The notes beneath the pieces are model-generated. The model made no database searches and was not told where the DNA came from. It saw only the letters and a list, made by a program, of their open reading frames with translations. A stretch of DNA of 64,000 nt. Origin: Yersinia thracica. GTDB lineage: Bacteria; Pseudomonadota; Gammaproteobacteria; Enterobacterales; Enterobacteriaceae. The translations under genes and the position numbers were made by a program. The number at the start of each line of letters is the position of its first letter. Position 1 is the stretch's first letter. Below are positions 1 through 7,801 of this stretch, one piece after another. The stretch is from positions 1 through 64,000 of the forward strand of contig NZ_CABHXX010000023.1 in assembly GCF_902170565.1 (NCBI RefSeq). The letters are read 5' to 3'.

Positions 1-2006
1 GTATATTATTATCTCCATTAGTTTACTCTGGATTGGAGATATCTTTTGATTATGCCACTTCCCCAATTAAAGATAACACTGAATGTTCACATTATCATCA
101 TAACTTAATCGATGAAGAATTTTATCCATGTCAAATTAATAATACAGTTCCAGATGTGAAGCAGAATAAAACAGAAATGACTGCAAAAAAAAGTAACTTA
201 TTAATCTGTGAAGAAGACTGCATAATATCAAGTAAAATGGTTATTCCTTTAGATGATATCTTTTCTTCTACTCTTGATTTAGACCGCCCCAACAAAGTGG
301 CATTATTTAATTTTGAATTAAATCGCCATTCTATATTCAATCTAAATCTGGAAGATAACGTCGACATTACTATTGATGAAGATGAAATGTATATTCTGGC
401 CTCTGACATAAACAGCCAGCAAATTAATTATAAACTTCAACCCGATACCACGGCTATTGCATTTATTTTCGAAATTTCAAATGGAGGGTTAGCAATAAAT
501 TACCTGGAAAGTAATTCCGCTAAACAGGGAATCCTATCACCCACTCTTATTTTTAACGCCGAGCGGAAAAATAATCTCTCTGTTTTCCCCGACCTGGCTA
601 TTTATAACAATATCCTCAATGGCCCCTTAGTGATGAATCGCCATCTGATGGTCACAATGAGTGATGACCACCGCACCAAACGAGGGGCGGTGGGAATGAT
701 GGGCTGTCTGTTGTCCGGCCCTTTAGCCCTTTACAATGTGGTCGTACATGGGCGCTGTAATCAGGTGGAGTCAGCCTGGGCCAGTATTAAGTCATTTTTC
801 GGCGGTAAAGATAAAGCGAAAATGCAGTTGGTTGCCGGTTCGGCTACAGCCTTAAAACCGCACCCAGCACCATCTGAAGAAGCAGAAAAACAATCTGAAA
901 TATTGGCATTAACCCATATCGACCTCCCTTCATTGCACCAACAGAGCTTGACCCTGCCCGCCGTAGCAAAAGCCTGCAACATTCCGCTGGAAAATTTAGT
1001 TAGCCGTCGTTTTCCGCGTCAGATAGATGGCCCCGCGTGTGGTTCCTGGCTATCACATTTGCTGGCTGATTTTACCTTATTGTTTGGGAATAGTTTACGT
1101 GACTGGTCGACGGAGCGCTTACGTCAGGTATTAGACAGCGCTATTGATACCGATAGTTCTGGATATGCCGTCCTTGATACAGGAACGGAGTTAAGACTGA
1201 TGCAGGGGATCAGAAGAGGTGTGAGAGAGCTTGGTCGAACCGAGGCTATCAATCAAATCACTCGCTCATTTCATTATGCAGAAAGGGAACTTGCCCACTA
1301 TTACTTACAAACAGATGGCGAAGATGCCATGCCCTCGGCGGTCCAAAATCTCCCTTTAGGCCATTATGTGCTGTCCCTTGATAACTACACCCCCATAACT
1401 GAACCTGTCCCGGTGCGTATTCGTAGAAATGGCGAATGGGAAACATCCGAGTCATTGGCTTTTCAGATAGAAATCATCTCGGGAGAACATCAAGAAGAAG
1501 AGAGGGAGCTACGCGCCGCCTCCTTGGAAGTTATCAATGAATGGTTCGATAAATATTACTCTCTTACCTATGGCACGATGTTAACCAAAAATAAAGAAAC
1601 CCATAAAGAAGTCAGAGTCCCTGTAACCTCTGCTGATAGAATCATTTACTCTGCACGTATTACCAGCAATTCATTGAAAATTCATTTGGAAGAAAACACA
1701 CCAGGATATTTATTTGTCATTGTGAAAATTAATGGGGAAATTATCCATTTACTAGAAGCGGAAAAATATCAAATAAATAATGAACCTCAGGAAGGACATT
1801 ATTATCTGGCAAACTTCCTTACCGCACCAAAATATATCATAAATGCAGATTCGGAGGACAGTATTCGAGGAGCCGGCACTGCCGCTGTTCATAGATTAGC
1901 TCGTCACCTTAAAAATAAAGGCGTTAACTTTATCCACTCTAATGTCCTTTCCCACCCCTCCGCTAGAGTGAAAAAAAAGTTGGGTTTTGAACATGATGAG
2001 CTTTAA
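1..2006 (+). CDS. Secreted toxin-like protein ending in HDEL, 5' end outside window
   Basis: I do not recognise a named family. The frame is open to the left edge (codons from base 3). It reads a hydrophobic stretch ILLSPLVYSG that could be the end of a signal peptide, so the TTG at 33 is probably not the start and the gene begins upstream. Numbering from that TTG: an RTKR motif lies at residues 214-217 (bases 672-683), followed by a hydrophobic segment bounded by Cys225 and Cys242. A Cys/Gly region follows near residues 320-360. The C-terminal ~120 residues resemble the second half of a GNAT acetyltransferase (motif RGAGTA, then a KLGF block). The last four residues are HDEL. It is a full-length paralogue of the next gene and lies 33 bp upstream of that gene's likely start, so the two look like one operon. 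Both are AT-rich by eye compared with the flanking genes. A toxin role is inferred from architecture only. Confidence 0.75.
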   Translation, partial: ILLSPLVYSGLEISFDYATSPIKDNTECSHYHHNLIDEEFYPCQINNTVPDVKQNKTEMTAKKSNLLICEEDCIISSKMVIPLDDIFSSTLDLDRPNKVALFNFELNRHSIFNLNLEDNVDITIDEDEMYILASDINSQQINYKLQPDTTAIAFIFEISNGGLAINYLESNSAKQGILSPTLIFNAERKNNLSVFPDLAIYNNILNGPLVMNRHLMVTMSDDHRTKRGAVGMMGCLLSGPLALYNVVVHGRCNQVESAWASIKSFFGGKDKAKMQLVAGSATALKPHPAPSEEAEKQSEILALTHIDLPSLHQQSLTLPAVAKACNIPLENLVSRRFPRQIDGPACGSWLSHLLADFTLLFGNSLRDWSTERLRQVLDSAIDTDSSGYAVLDTGTELRLMQGIRRGVRELGRTEAINQITRSFHYAERELAHYYLQTDGEDAMPSAVQNLPLGHYVLSLDNYTPITEPVPVRIRRNGEWETSESLAFQIEIISGEHQEEERELRAASLEVINEWFDKYYSLTYGTMLTKNKETHKEVRVPVTSADRIIYSARITSNSLKIHLEENTPGYLFVIVKINGEIIHLLEAEKYQINNEPQEGHYYLANFLTAPKYIINADSEDSIRGAGTAAVHRLARHLKNKGVNFIHSNVLSHPSARVKKKLGFEHDEL

Positions 2007-2039
2007 ATTTTAATATTTAAATATATTATGGGTATTAAT

Positions 2040-4220
2040 ATGAAAAAATTACTTTGGCTACCTTTATTATTTATTGTTTTTTCAAACAATGCTGAGTGTA
2101 ATGATAACATCGTCAATAAATCAATAGGTGAACCATTATACTTTACAGAAAAAGAATATGCTCCAGCTTGTTTCTACACCGAAGATAATTTTCAAGGAGA
2201 ATATATTTGCCTGGTGCCACCTATAATGATGGATTTATATAATACTGGTGACTATAACCTTAATGATAGAATTTCTTCTATCAAAATCCCTGAAGACGTA
2301 CAAGTGGCTATTTATAAAAATGATAACTTCAACCCACCCTATTATACTCTAACAGAGTCTATTCATTTAAAAGGACTAGAAAAAATTGACATGGCGGGTC
2401 AAATTAGTGCGGTGACCACAGCAGAATCACTCGGTTTTTGTGATCAAAACTGTGTTATTATTAAACATCACAAACTAGAGCTAAAAAGAACTTTCAATCA
2501 GCCACTATCAACATCTGAAAATACCAATAAACTGGTGCTAATGAACTTTGATATCAATAGTGACAGCAATTACAGTGTTGGTTTTAGTCATTATCCCAAC
2601 ATTATCATTGTTGATAAAAATTTGTTTTTTTATTCCTCAGAACAAAATAAACCTCTCTATATGAAACTCAGTGAGGACGCTGACAACCTATCTCTGCTAT
2701 TTAAACTAAATGACCATCAAATACAAGTTCAATATCTTGAAGCCAAAGGTACTGAACCACTTAATACTCCATTTTGGATTAACACACACTACTCATCTGA
2801 AAATTTACCCGATTTATATATCAGTAATGGCATTCCTGACAATGACCAGGGCACTCCCCCCGAGGATATAAATCCGTTAATATTGAATAAAACTATTATT
2901 GCCATAAATAAACACGCTCATCGCGATAAACGCGACGCTTTAGGGATAGCCGGTTGCTTTGGTATTCCCCTACTGGCAATTTATAATTATGTGGTTCAAG
3001 GCCACTGTAATCAACTCGATAAACTGGTGGGAACGGATGAATTTTCTCGTCACGATGGTGAGGGGAAAACACTGGTGGTGGCCGGTTCTGCAAAGCCCGT
3101 TCAGCGGGTAGAACACCGCCCCCAAACTTCATCCGATAAACCCGCTCCATTGATGCTGCTATTAACACGCCTTGATACGCATTTGCATAATCAGGCCCTG
3201 ACACTACCCGCAGCAGCAAGAGTTTGTAACACCCCGATAGATAATATTATCGGCGCTCGCTATCCGCGCCAAACAGGGATTCGCTGTGGATCCAGGCTGT
3301 CCATACTGCTGGCTGATTTTACATTACTCTTCGGTGAAAGCTTATTGGGTTGGACAACCGAGCATTTAACTCAGGTTCTACAAAATATTCATGAGCATGG
3401 CACCACGGGCTATGCGGGGTCTGACCAGGAAACGGAGTCCAGATTGGTTAGAGGGGTTCAGGAGGCCATATCTGATTTAGGGCTAAGCCCATTAACCACC
3501 ATGTTGGAGAATGCCTTTAATTACGCATTATTAAATTATGCTCGCTATTTTATGCAAAATGAAAATCAAGAAACTTTTGCCACTCCGCAAGCCGCGCAAA
3601 GTCTCCCGTTAGGGGATTATGTTTTACCTTTAGAAACTTATATTCACCCAACAGAGCCACCATCCCCCCTTATTAGGGATAATAACGAATGGATTAGACC
3701 AGATGACCTTTATTTTGAGGTAAGTGTTATTCCTGGCGGGGACCATCATCTTCCAACCAATTTAACCGATGAAATACTCGAAGTCGTCGATAATTGGCGG
3801 ATGTTTTATAGCCAGGTCGGATATGAAATGGATAATTTGGGTAGTCCATTAACCAGCCAGGACAGAACTATATATGCCGCTAGAGTGACAAGTCATGTGT
3901 TATCTAACCTTTTATCTGCTAATTCGAGGGAGTATCAATTTGTCATTGTTAAGCTAAAAGGAAAAATCATTAGCGTATTAGCATCGCAGAATGATGAGAA
4001 TGGTGAAGATAGTTATCTCAACTTCTCGGTAACGGCTCCTCAATATGTCTTAACCCCAAATGAAAATGGCAGTGTTCGCGGCGCAGGAACTGCGGCGGTA
4101 AGAGAGTTAGCGCGTTATCTTAAAGAAAAAGGGAAAAAAACACTCAGTGCTGATGTTATTTCCCACCCTTCTGCCAAAGTGAAACTCAAAATTGGTTTTG
4201 TTCATAAAGATGAGCTTTAA
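2040..4220 (+). CDS. Secreted toxin-like protein with crystallin-like domain, furin-type site, GNAT-like C terminus and KDEL end
   Basis: I do not recognise a named family. I chose the ATG at 2040 because it begins a clear signal peptide (MKKLLWLPLLFIVFS, cleavage near residue 20). An in-frame ATG at 2028 would add four residues. Numbering from 2040 (726 aa): residues about 40-130 look like a beta/gamma-crystallin or I36 peptidase-inhibitor domain (ACFYTEDNFQGEYICL, then LNDRISSIKI). A CDQNC motif is near 134. The furin-like site RDKR is at 295-298 (bases 2922-2933). The segment after it is bounded by Cys306 and Cys323, the same 17-residue spacing as in the upstream paralogue. Residues about 580-726 read as a GNAT fold: beta strands, then RGAGTA at 680-685, then a KIGF block. 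The protein ends in KDEL. The next gene converges 23 bp away. An exported, ER-trafficking effector is inferred, not shown. Confidence 0.85.
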   Translation: MKKLLWLPLLFIVFSNNAECNDNIVNKSIGEPLYFTEKEYAPACFYTEDNFQGEYICLVPPIMMDLYNTGDYNLNDRISSIKIPEDVQVAIYKNDNFNPPYYTLTESIHLKGLEKIDMAGQISAVTTAESLGFCDQNCVIIKHHKLELKRTFNQPLSTSENTNKLVLMNFDINSDSNYSVGFSHYPNIIIVDKNLFFYSSEQNKPLYMKLSEDADNLSLLFKLNDHQIQVQYLEAKGTEPLNTPFWINTHYSSENLPDLYISNGIPDNDQGTPPEDINPLILNKTIIAINKHAHRDKRDALGIAGCFGIPLLAIYNYVVQGHCNQLDKLVGTDEFSRHDGEGKTLVVAGSAKPVQRVEHRPQTSSDKPAPLMLLLTRLDTHLHNQALTLPAAARVCNTPIDNIIGARYPRQTGIRCGSRLSILLADFTLLFGESLLGWTTEHLTQVLQNIHEHGTTGYAGSDQETESRLVRGVQEAISDLGLSPLTTMLENAFNYALLNYARYFMQNENQETFATPQAAQSLPLGDYVLPLETYIHPTEPPSPLIRDNNEWIRPDDLYFEVSVIPGGDHHLPTNLTDEILEVVDNWRMFYSQVGYEMDNLGSPLTSQDRTIYAARVTSHVLSNLLSANSREYQFVIVKLKGKIISVLASQNDENGEDSYLNFSVTAPQYVLTPNENGSVRGAGTAAVRELARYLKEKGKKTLSADVISHPSAKVKLKIGFVHKDEL

Positions 4221-4243
4221 CTCCACCACAGAGTCATGCGTAT

Positions 4244-4888
4244 TTATTCTGTGACCACACGATAGACACAGCGGCGCGAACCGGAGAGGATATACTCAGT
4301 TCGCTCAACCGGTGCTTGTAGCACCTGACGAAAAACATCCAATTCTGCCCGGCAAAAACCCTGACAACGGGTGGCTGCCGCGCAAATTGGGCAATGATTT
4401 TCAATCAGCAATATTGAGCCATCGGCCTGAGTTTGGCACTCCGCCATGTACCCTTCCTGAGAGCGGATCGCCACCAGCCGCTCCACCCGTTCACCAATAC
4501 TATTGGCCCCATTCATTGCTCGGCAATATAGTTCACGCGTTTCCTGCTCACGGGTATCTATCAGTAGATTAAGCGCTTCTTCGCCTAATTGGGTGCGCAC
4601 CATCCGCAATAATTGCACCGTTAACTCGCCGTGAGCATCCGGAAAACGGGCATTCCCTGCATCGGTGAGCTGCCAAAGTTGGATAGGCCGCCCCACGCCT
4701 TTGGCCTGCGCTACAGCCACCACCAGGCCGTCTTTGGCTAATTTTACAAATTGTTGCCGTGCTGCTTCTCCCGTGGTGCCGAGGATCTTGCCCGCATCAG
4801 TGGCTTGCAAGGGGCCGCGAGTCTTCAGCAACATCAACAGACGCTCAGCAACTGACTGTGGTTGACTGGTAGAATGGTCGATATTCAT
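4244..4888 (-). CDS. Winged-helix transcriptional regulator with C-terminal Cys4 cluster (SufR-like, COG2345 type)
   Basis: A 214-residue predicted DNA-binding protein. The N-terminal ~90 residues read as a winged helix (SVAERLLMLLKTRGPLQATD, then a recognition helix region around EAARQQFVKL and a wing at GVGRPIQLW). The C-terminal part carries a compact cysteine set, C-x2-C-x5-C-x3-C (HCPIC...CQGFC). This is suited to an Fe-S cluster or zinc, as in SufR-type regulators, but the spacing differs from cyanobacterial SufR. It is transcribed divergently from the MFS exporter at 5063 across 174 bp, so it most likely controls that gene, itself or both. The inducing signal is unknown. Confidence 0.8.
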   Translation of the reverse strand: MNIDHSTSQPQSVAERLLMLLKTRGPLQATDAGKILGTTGEAARQQFVKLAKDGLVVAVAQAKGVGRPIQLWQLTDAGNARFPDAHGELTVQLLRMVRTQLGEEALNLLIDTREQETRELYCRAMNGANSIGERVERLVAIRSQEGYMAECQTQADGSILLIENHCPICAAATRCQGFCRAELDVFRQVLQAPVERTEYILSGSRRCVYRVVTE

Positions 4889-5062
4889 ATCTTCCCCGCT
4901 ATCATGGGTGCGCTTTCTATTTTAACGAATGATAGCCAGTATAACATTTTACAAGCTTATACTTGACTTATTATCGGTGACTGGCCTAAGTTATTCCAAG
5001 AATTATCTTGTTTAACTTTATCGTAACAACACCACCAACTCAACAACCAGATTTCTGGCAGG

Positions 5063-6517
5063 ATGGAAAACGTGATAATGAATGATGCAAGCCGTTGGAG
5101 TGATTTGTTCTCCGGCAAGAACGCGGCTTTTGCCATAGCCCTGTCAGGCGGCGTAGTGTTACACGCCATCAATATTTATATCGCCACCACGATTTTACCG
5201 TCCGTGGTTTTGGAGATTAATGGCCTGAGTCTCTATGCCTGGAATACAACGCTGTTCGTCACCGCCTCAATCCTCGGCTCAGCGCTTTCAGCCCGATTGC
5301 TCAGTGGCTACGGCCCGCGCAGTGCATATCTGTTGGCTTCATTGACCTTTATGTTAGGCAGTGCTTTGTGTGCGATGGCACCCAATATGCCGCTGATGTT
5401 GGTCGGCCGAACCGTACAGGGTTTGGGCGGCGGTTTTCTGTTCGCACTCTCTTACGCCATGATTAATCTGGTATTTCCACAATCATTGTGGCCGCGAGCC
5501 ATGGCGCTGATTTCAGGTATGTGGGGCGTAGCAACCCTGATTGGCCCCGCGATTGGCGGGATATTCGCGGAAATGAACGCCTGGCGATTTGCCTTCTGGA
5601 CATTGCTGCCCGTGACCCTGATTTATGCCATTTTCACCTGGCGCATCCTGCCTAAAGGGAGGTCCAGCACCGCCGTCACCTCGGCATTACCAGTCACTCA
5701 GCTGGTACTATTAACCGCAATTGTCCTGACGATTTCCGCCAGCAGTATTGCTAGCAGCGGTCTGACGAATCTGGTGGGTATCGGATTGGCGGTCTTACTG
5801 TTGGTGCTGTTATTGCGCATTGAATCCCGCGCCACTTCGCGCTTACTGCCGAAAGGCGCATTGCGTCTAAATTCCCCCTTAGCGGCGCTCTATATCACCA
5901 TCTCTTTACTGGCGATCGGCATTACTTGCGAGATTTTTGTCCCCTATTTCTTACAAACCTTGCACGGCCAGTCACCGCTGATTTCTGGCTATATCGCGGC
6001 CACAATGGCGGCGGGCTGGACAATTTCTGAAGTCATGAGTGCTGGCTGGAAGAAATCAGGTGTTCGTTGGGCGATTATCAGCGGCCCAATTATTGTGCTG
6101 ATAGGGATAATTGCGCTCGCCATTCTGATGCCGGTCAGCTCATTGGGCGGGTGGACGCAAATGGGCCCTATCGCCATTGCGCTGACATTAGTGGGCTTTG
6201 GTATTGGTTTTGGCTGGCCGCACCTGCTGACCCGCATTCTGCAAGTGGCTGCTGAAGAAGATAAAGATATCGCCGGGGCCTCAATTACCACGGTACAGAT
6301 GTTTGCCACCGCTGTAGGGGCGGCAATAGCCGGAATGGTAGCCAACCTTTCTGGCCTTAATTTCCCCGGCGGGGTCGCGGGTGCCGAAAACACCGCTCAT
6401 TGGTTATTTACGCTGTATGCCATTGCCCCAGCACTGGCGATTATCACCGCGCTACGTTGCGCCGCCATTCGCTCGCCTGGCTTTGCAGTTAAAAACACCG
6501 CTCGCCACGAAGCATAA
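5063..6517 (+). CDS. MFS transporter, probable drug or metabolite exporter
   Basis: A 484-residue polytopic inner-membrane protein. It has the MFS motifs of proton-coupled exporters: GRTVQGLGGG in the first half and GPAIGGIFAE (antiporter motif C), followed by W-R-F-A-F-W. Length and hydrophobicity suggest 12-14 transmembrane helices. The substrate cannot be read from sequence. The start is uncertain: ATG 5063 has AGG immediately before it, while an in-frame ATG at 5078 has better spacing. It diverges from the Cys4 regulator at 4244-4888, a common regulator-exporter arrangement. Confidence 0.85.
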   Translation: MENVIMNDASRWSDLFSGKNAAFAIALSGGVVLHAINIYIATTILPSVVLEINGLSLYAWNTTLFVTASILGSALSARLLSGYGPRSAYLLASLTFMLGSALCAMAPNMPLMLVGRTVQGLGGGFLFALSYAMINLVFPQSLWPRAMALISGMWGVATLIGPAIGGIFAEMNAWRFAFWTLLPVTLIYAIFTWRILPKGRSSTAVTSALPVTQLVLLTAIVLTISASSIASSGLTNLVGIGLAVLLLVLLLRIESRATSRLLPKGALRLNSPLAALYITISLLAIGITCEIFVPYFLQTLHGQSPLISGYIAATMAAGWTISEVMSAGWKKSGVRWAIISGPIIVLIGIIALAILMPVSSLGGWTQMGPIAIALTLVGFGIGFGWPHLLTRILQVAAEEDKDIAGASITTVQMFATAVGAAIAGMVANLSGLNFPGGVAGAENTAHWLFTLYAIAPALAIITALRCAAIRSPGFAVKNTARHEA

Positions 6518-6530
6518 TAAATGATGACAG

Positions 6531-6558
6531 CCAGCCTGCTCAAACAGGTTGGTTTTTT
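6531..6558 (+). terminator. Rho-independent terminator after the MFS gene
   Basis: The stem CCAGCCTG (6531-6538) pairs, partly through G-U, with CAGGTTGG (6545-6552). Six T residues follow. It lies 13 bp after the MFS stop codon. Confidence 0.75.
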
Positions 6559-6646
6559 CATTGCTCGTAACATTATAAGGGTGATTAGCGCTTGATCCCG
6601 CACCGGTCTTTGCTGTTATTCTGGCTTTAAATCTTAATCCTATTTA

Positions 6647-6667
6647 CCCAAAGTCATTGAGGTTGCG
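6647..6667 (+). repeat. Fragment matching one end of the ERIC-like elements
   Basis: The bases TACCCAAAGTCATTGAGGTTG match the left end of the long ERIC-like element at 11429 (ACCCAAAGTCATTGGAGTTG). The match stops where the ghrB start codon begins. The fragment also supplies GAGG as the ribosome binding site of ghrB. Confidence 0.5.
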
Positions 6668-7648
6668 ATGAAGCCGTCTATTGTGCTGTACAAAAATATT
6701 CCCGCTGATCTGCATCAGCGTTTAGAGCAACATTTTACCGTAAACAGTTTTGAGGGTTTATCTTCAGAAAATCAGCCTGAGCTATTGGCTGCGCTGCAAC
6801 AGGCGGAAGGGCTTATCGGTTCCGGCGGTAAAATTGATCAGACTTTCTTGCCATTAGCACCTCGGCTGCGCGCTGCCTCAACCATTTCTGTCGGTTATGA
6901 TAATTTTGATGTCGATGCGCTGAGCCAGCGCGGAATTGTATTAATGCACACGCCGACTGTGCTGACCGAAACAGTGGCCGACACCATGATGGCGCTGGTG
7001 CTTTCCACCGCTCGTCGGGTCGTCGAGTTGGCTGAGCGCGTGAAAGCCGGTGAGTGGCAAGACAGCATTGGTGATGACTGGTTTGGCGTCGATGTTCATC
7101 ATAAAACTATTGGCATTCTCGGCATGGGCCGGATTGGCATGGCACTAGCCCAACGGGCACATTTTGGTTTCAGCATGCCGGTGCTGTACACCAGCCGTCG
7201 CCCACATGAAGAAGCTGAAAAGCGCTTTGGTGCTCACCGCTGCTCACTCGATACATTGCTGGCTGAGGTCGATTTCCTCTGCATTACCCTGCCGATGACC
7301 GAGCAAACTTATCATATGATTGGCCGTGAACAGCTGGCTAAAATGAAATCCAGCGCCATCTTGATCAATGCAGGCCGTGGGCCAGTAGTGGATGAAAAAG
7401 CACTGATTGCGGCCCTACAAAATGGCACCATTCAGGGTGCGGGTCTGGATGTATTTGAACAAGAACCTCTGCCGGTGGATTCGCTATTACTCAAATTACG
7501 CAATGTGGTGGCCGTGCCGCATATTGGTTCCGCCACCCACGAAACTCGCTACAACATGGCCGCCTGCGCGGTGGATAACCTGATTGCCGCACTGACTGGC
7601 ACCGTCACAGAAAACTGCGTTAATCCGCAAGTATTGCAGCAAGCATAA
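6668..7648 (+). CDS. ghrB: Glyoxylate/hydroxypyruvate reductase B (2-ketoaldonate reductase)
   Basis: A 326-residue D-2-hydroxyacid dehydrogenase. It reduces glyoxylate, hydroxypyruvate and 2-keto-gluconates with NAD(P)H in the cytosol. It aligns along its length with E. coli GhrB (324 aa). Landmarks are [15 protein letters not shown], the Rossmann motif GMGRIG near residue 155, the catalytic Arg in [10 protein letters not shown], Glu in DVFEQEPL, and His in [11 protein letters not shown]. The start follows GAGG at good spacing. It is monocistronic between two hairpins. Confidence 0.95.
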   Translation: MKPSIVLYKNIPADLHQRLEQHFTVNSFEGLSSENQPELLAALQQAEGLIGSGGKIDQTFLPLAPRLRAASTISVGYDNFDVDALSQRGIVLMHTPTVLTETVADTMMALVLSTARRVVELAERVKAGEWQDSIGDDWFGVDVHHKTIGILGMGRIGMALAQRAHFGFSMPVLYTSRRPHEEAEKRFGAHRCSLDTLLAEVDFLCITLPMTEQTYHMIGREQLAKMKSSAILINAGRGPVVDEKALIAALQNGTIQGAGLDVFEQEPLPVDSLLLKLRNVVAVPHIGSATHETRYNMAACAVDNLIAALTGTVTENCVNPQVLQQA

Positions 7649-7658
7649 ACATGCCCAC

Positions 7659-7676
7659 TGGCCTGTTTTCAGGCCA
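7659..7676 (+). terminator. Hairpin after ghrB, weak terminator
   Basis: The perfect stem TGGCCTG-TTTT-CAGGCCA lies 11 bp after the ghrB stop. No T tract follows, so its strength as a terminator is doubtful. Confidence 0.45.
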
Positions 7677-7682
7677 AATCCC

Positions 7683-7728
7683 CCTCCTCCATCGCCCTCC
7701 TCCCTACAATAATCCCTAGAGGATGAGG
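7683..7728 (+). promoter_or_regulatory. Three MalT boxes upstream of malS
   Basis: Matches to the MalT box GGGGA(T/G)GAGG: ATGGAGGAGG on the minus strand (7683-7692, 8 of 10), AGGGAGGAGG on the minus strand (7696-7705, 9 of 10) and GAGGATGAGG on the plus strand (7719-7728, 9 of 10). Clusters of boxes in mixed orientation are usual at MalT-activated promoters. The last box is 74 bp before the malS start. Maltotriose-dependent activation is inferred. Confidence 0.7.
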
Positions 7729-7801
7729 CTATTTCTTCGCCGTCTGGCACTCTGATATCCATAAAGATTTATACGTTTCTCAGACCCAAGGAAGACGCGC
7801 G

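Noticed and set aside
33-35. The TTG at 33 as the true start of the HDEL protein
   Set aside because: The frame is open to the window edge and encodes a signal-peptide-like stretch before this codon. No ribosome site precedes the TTG.
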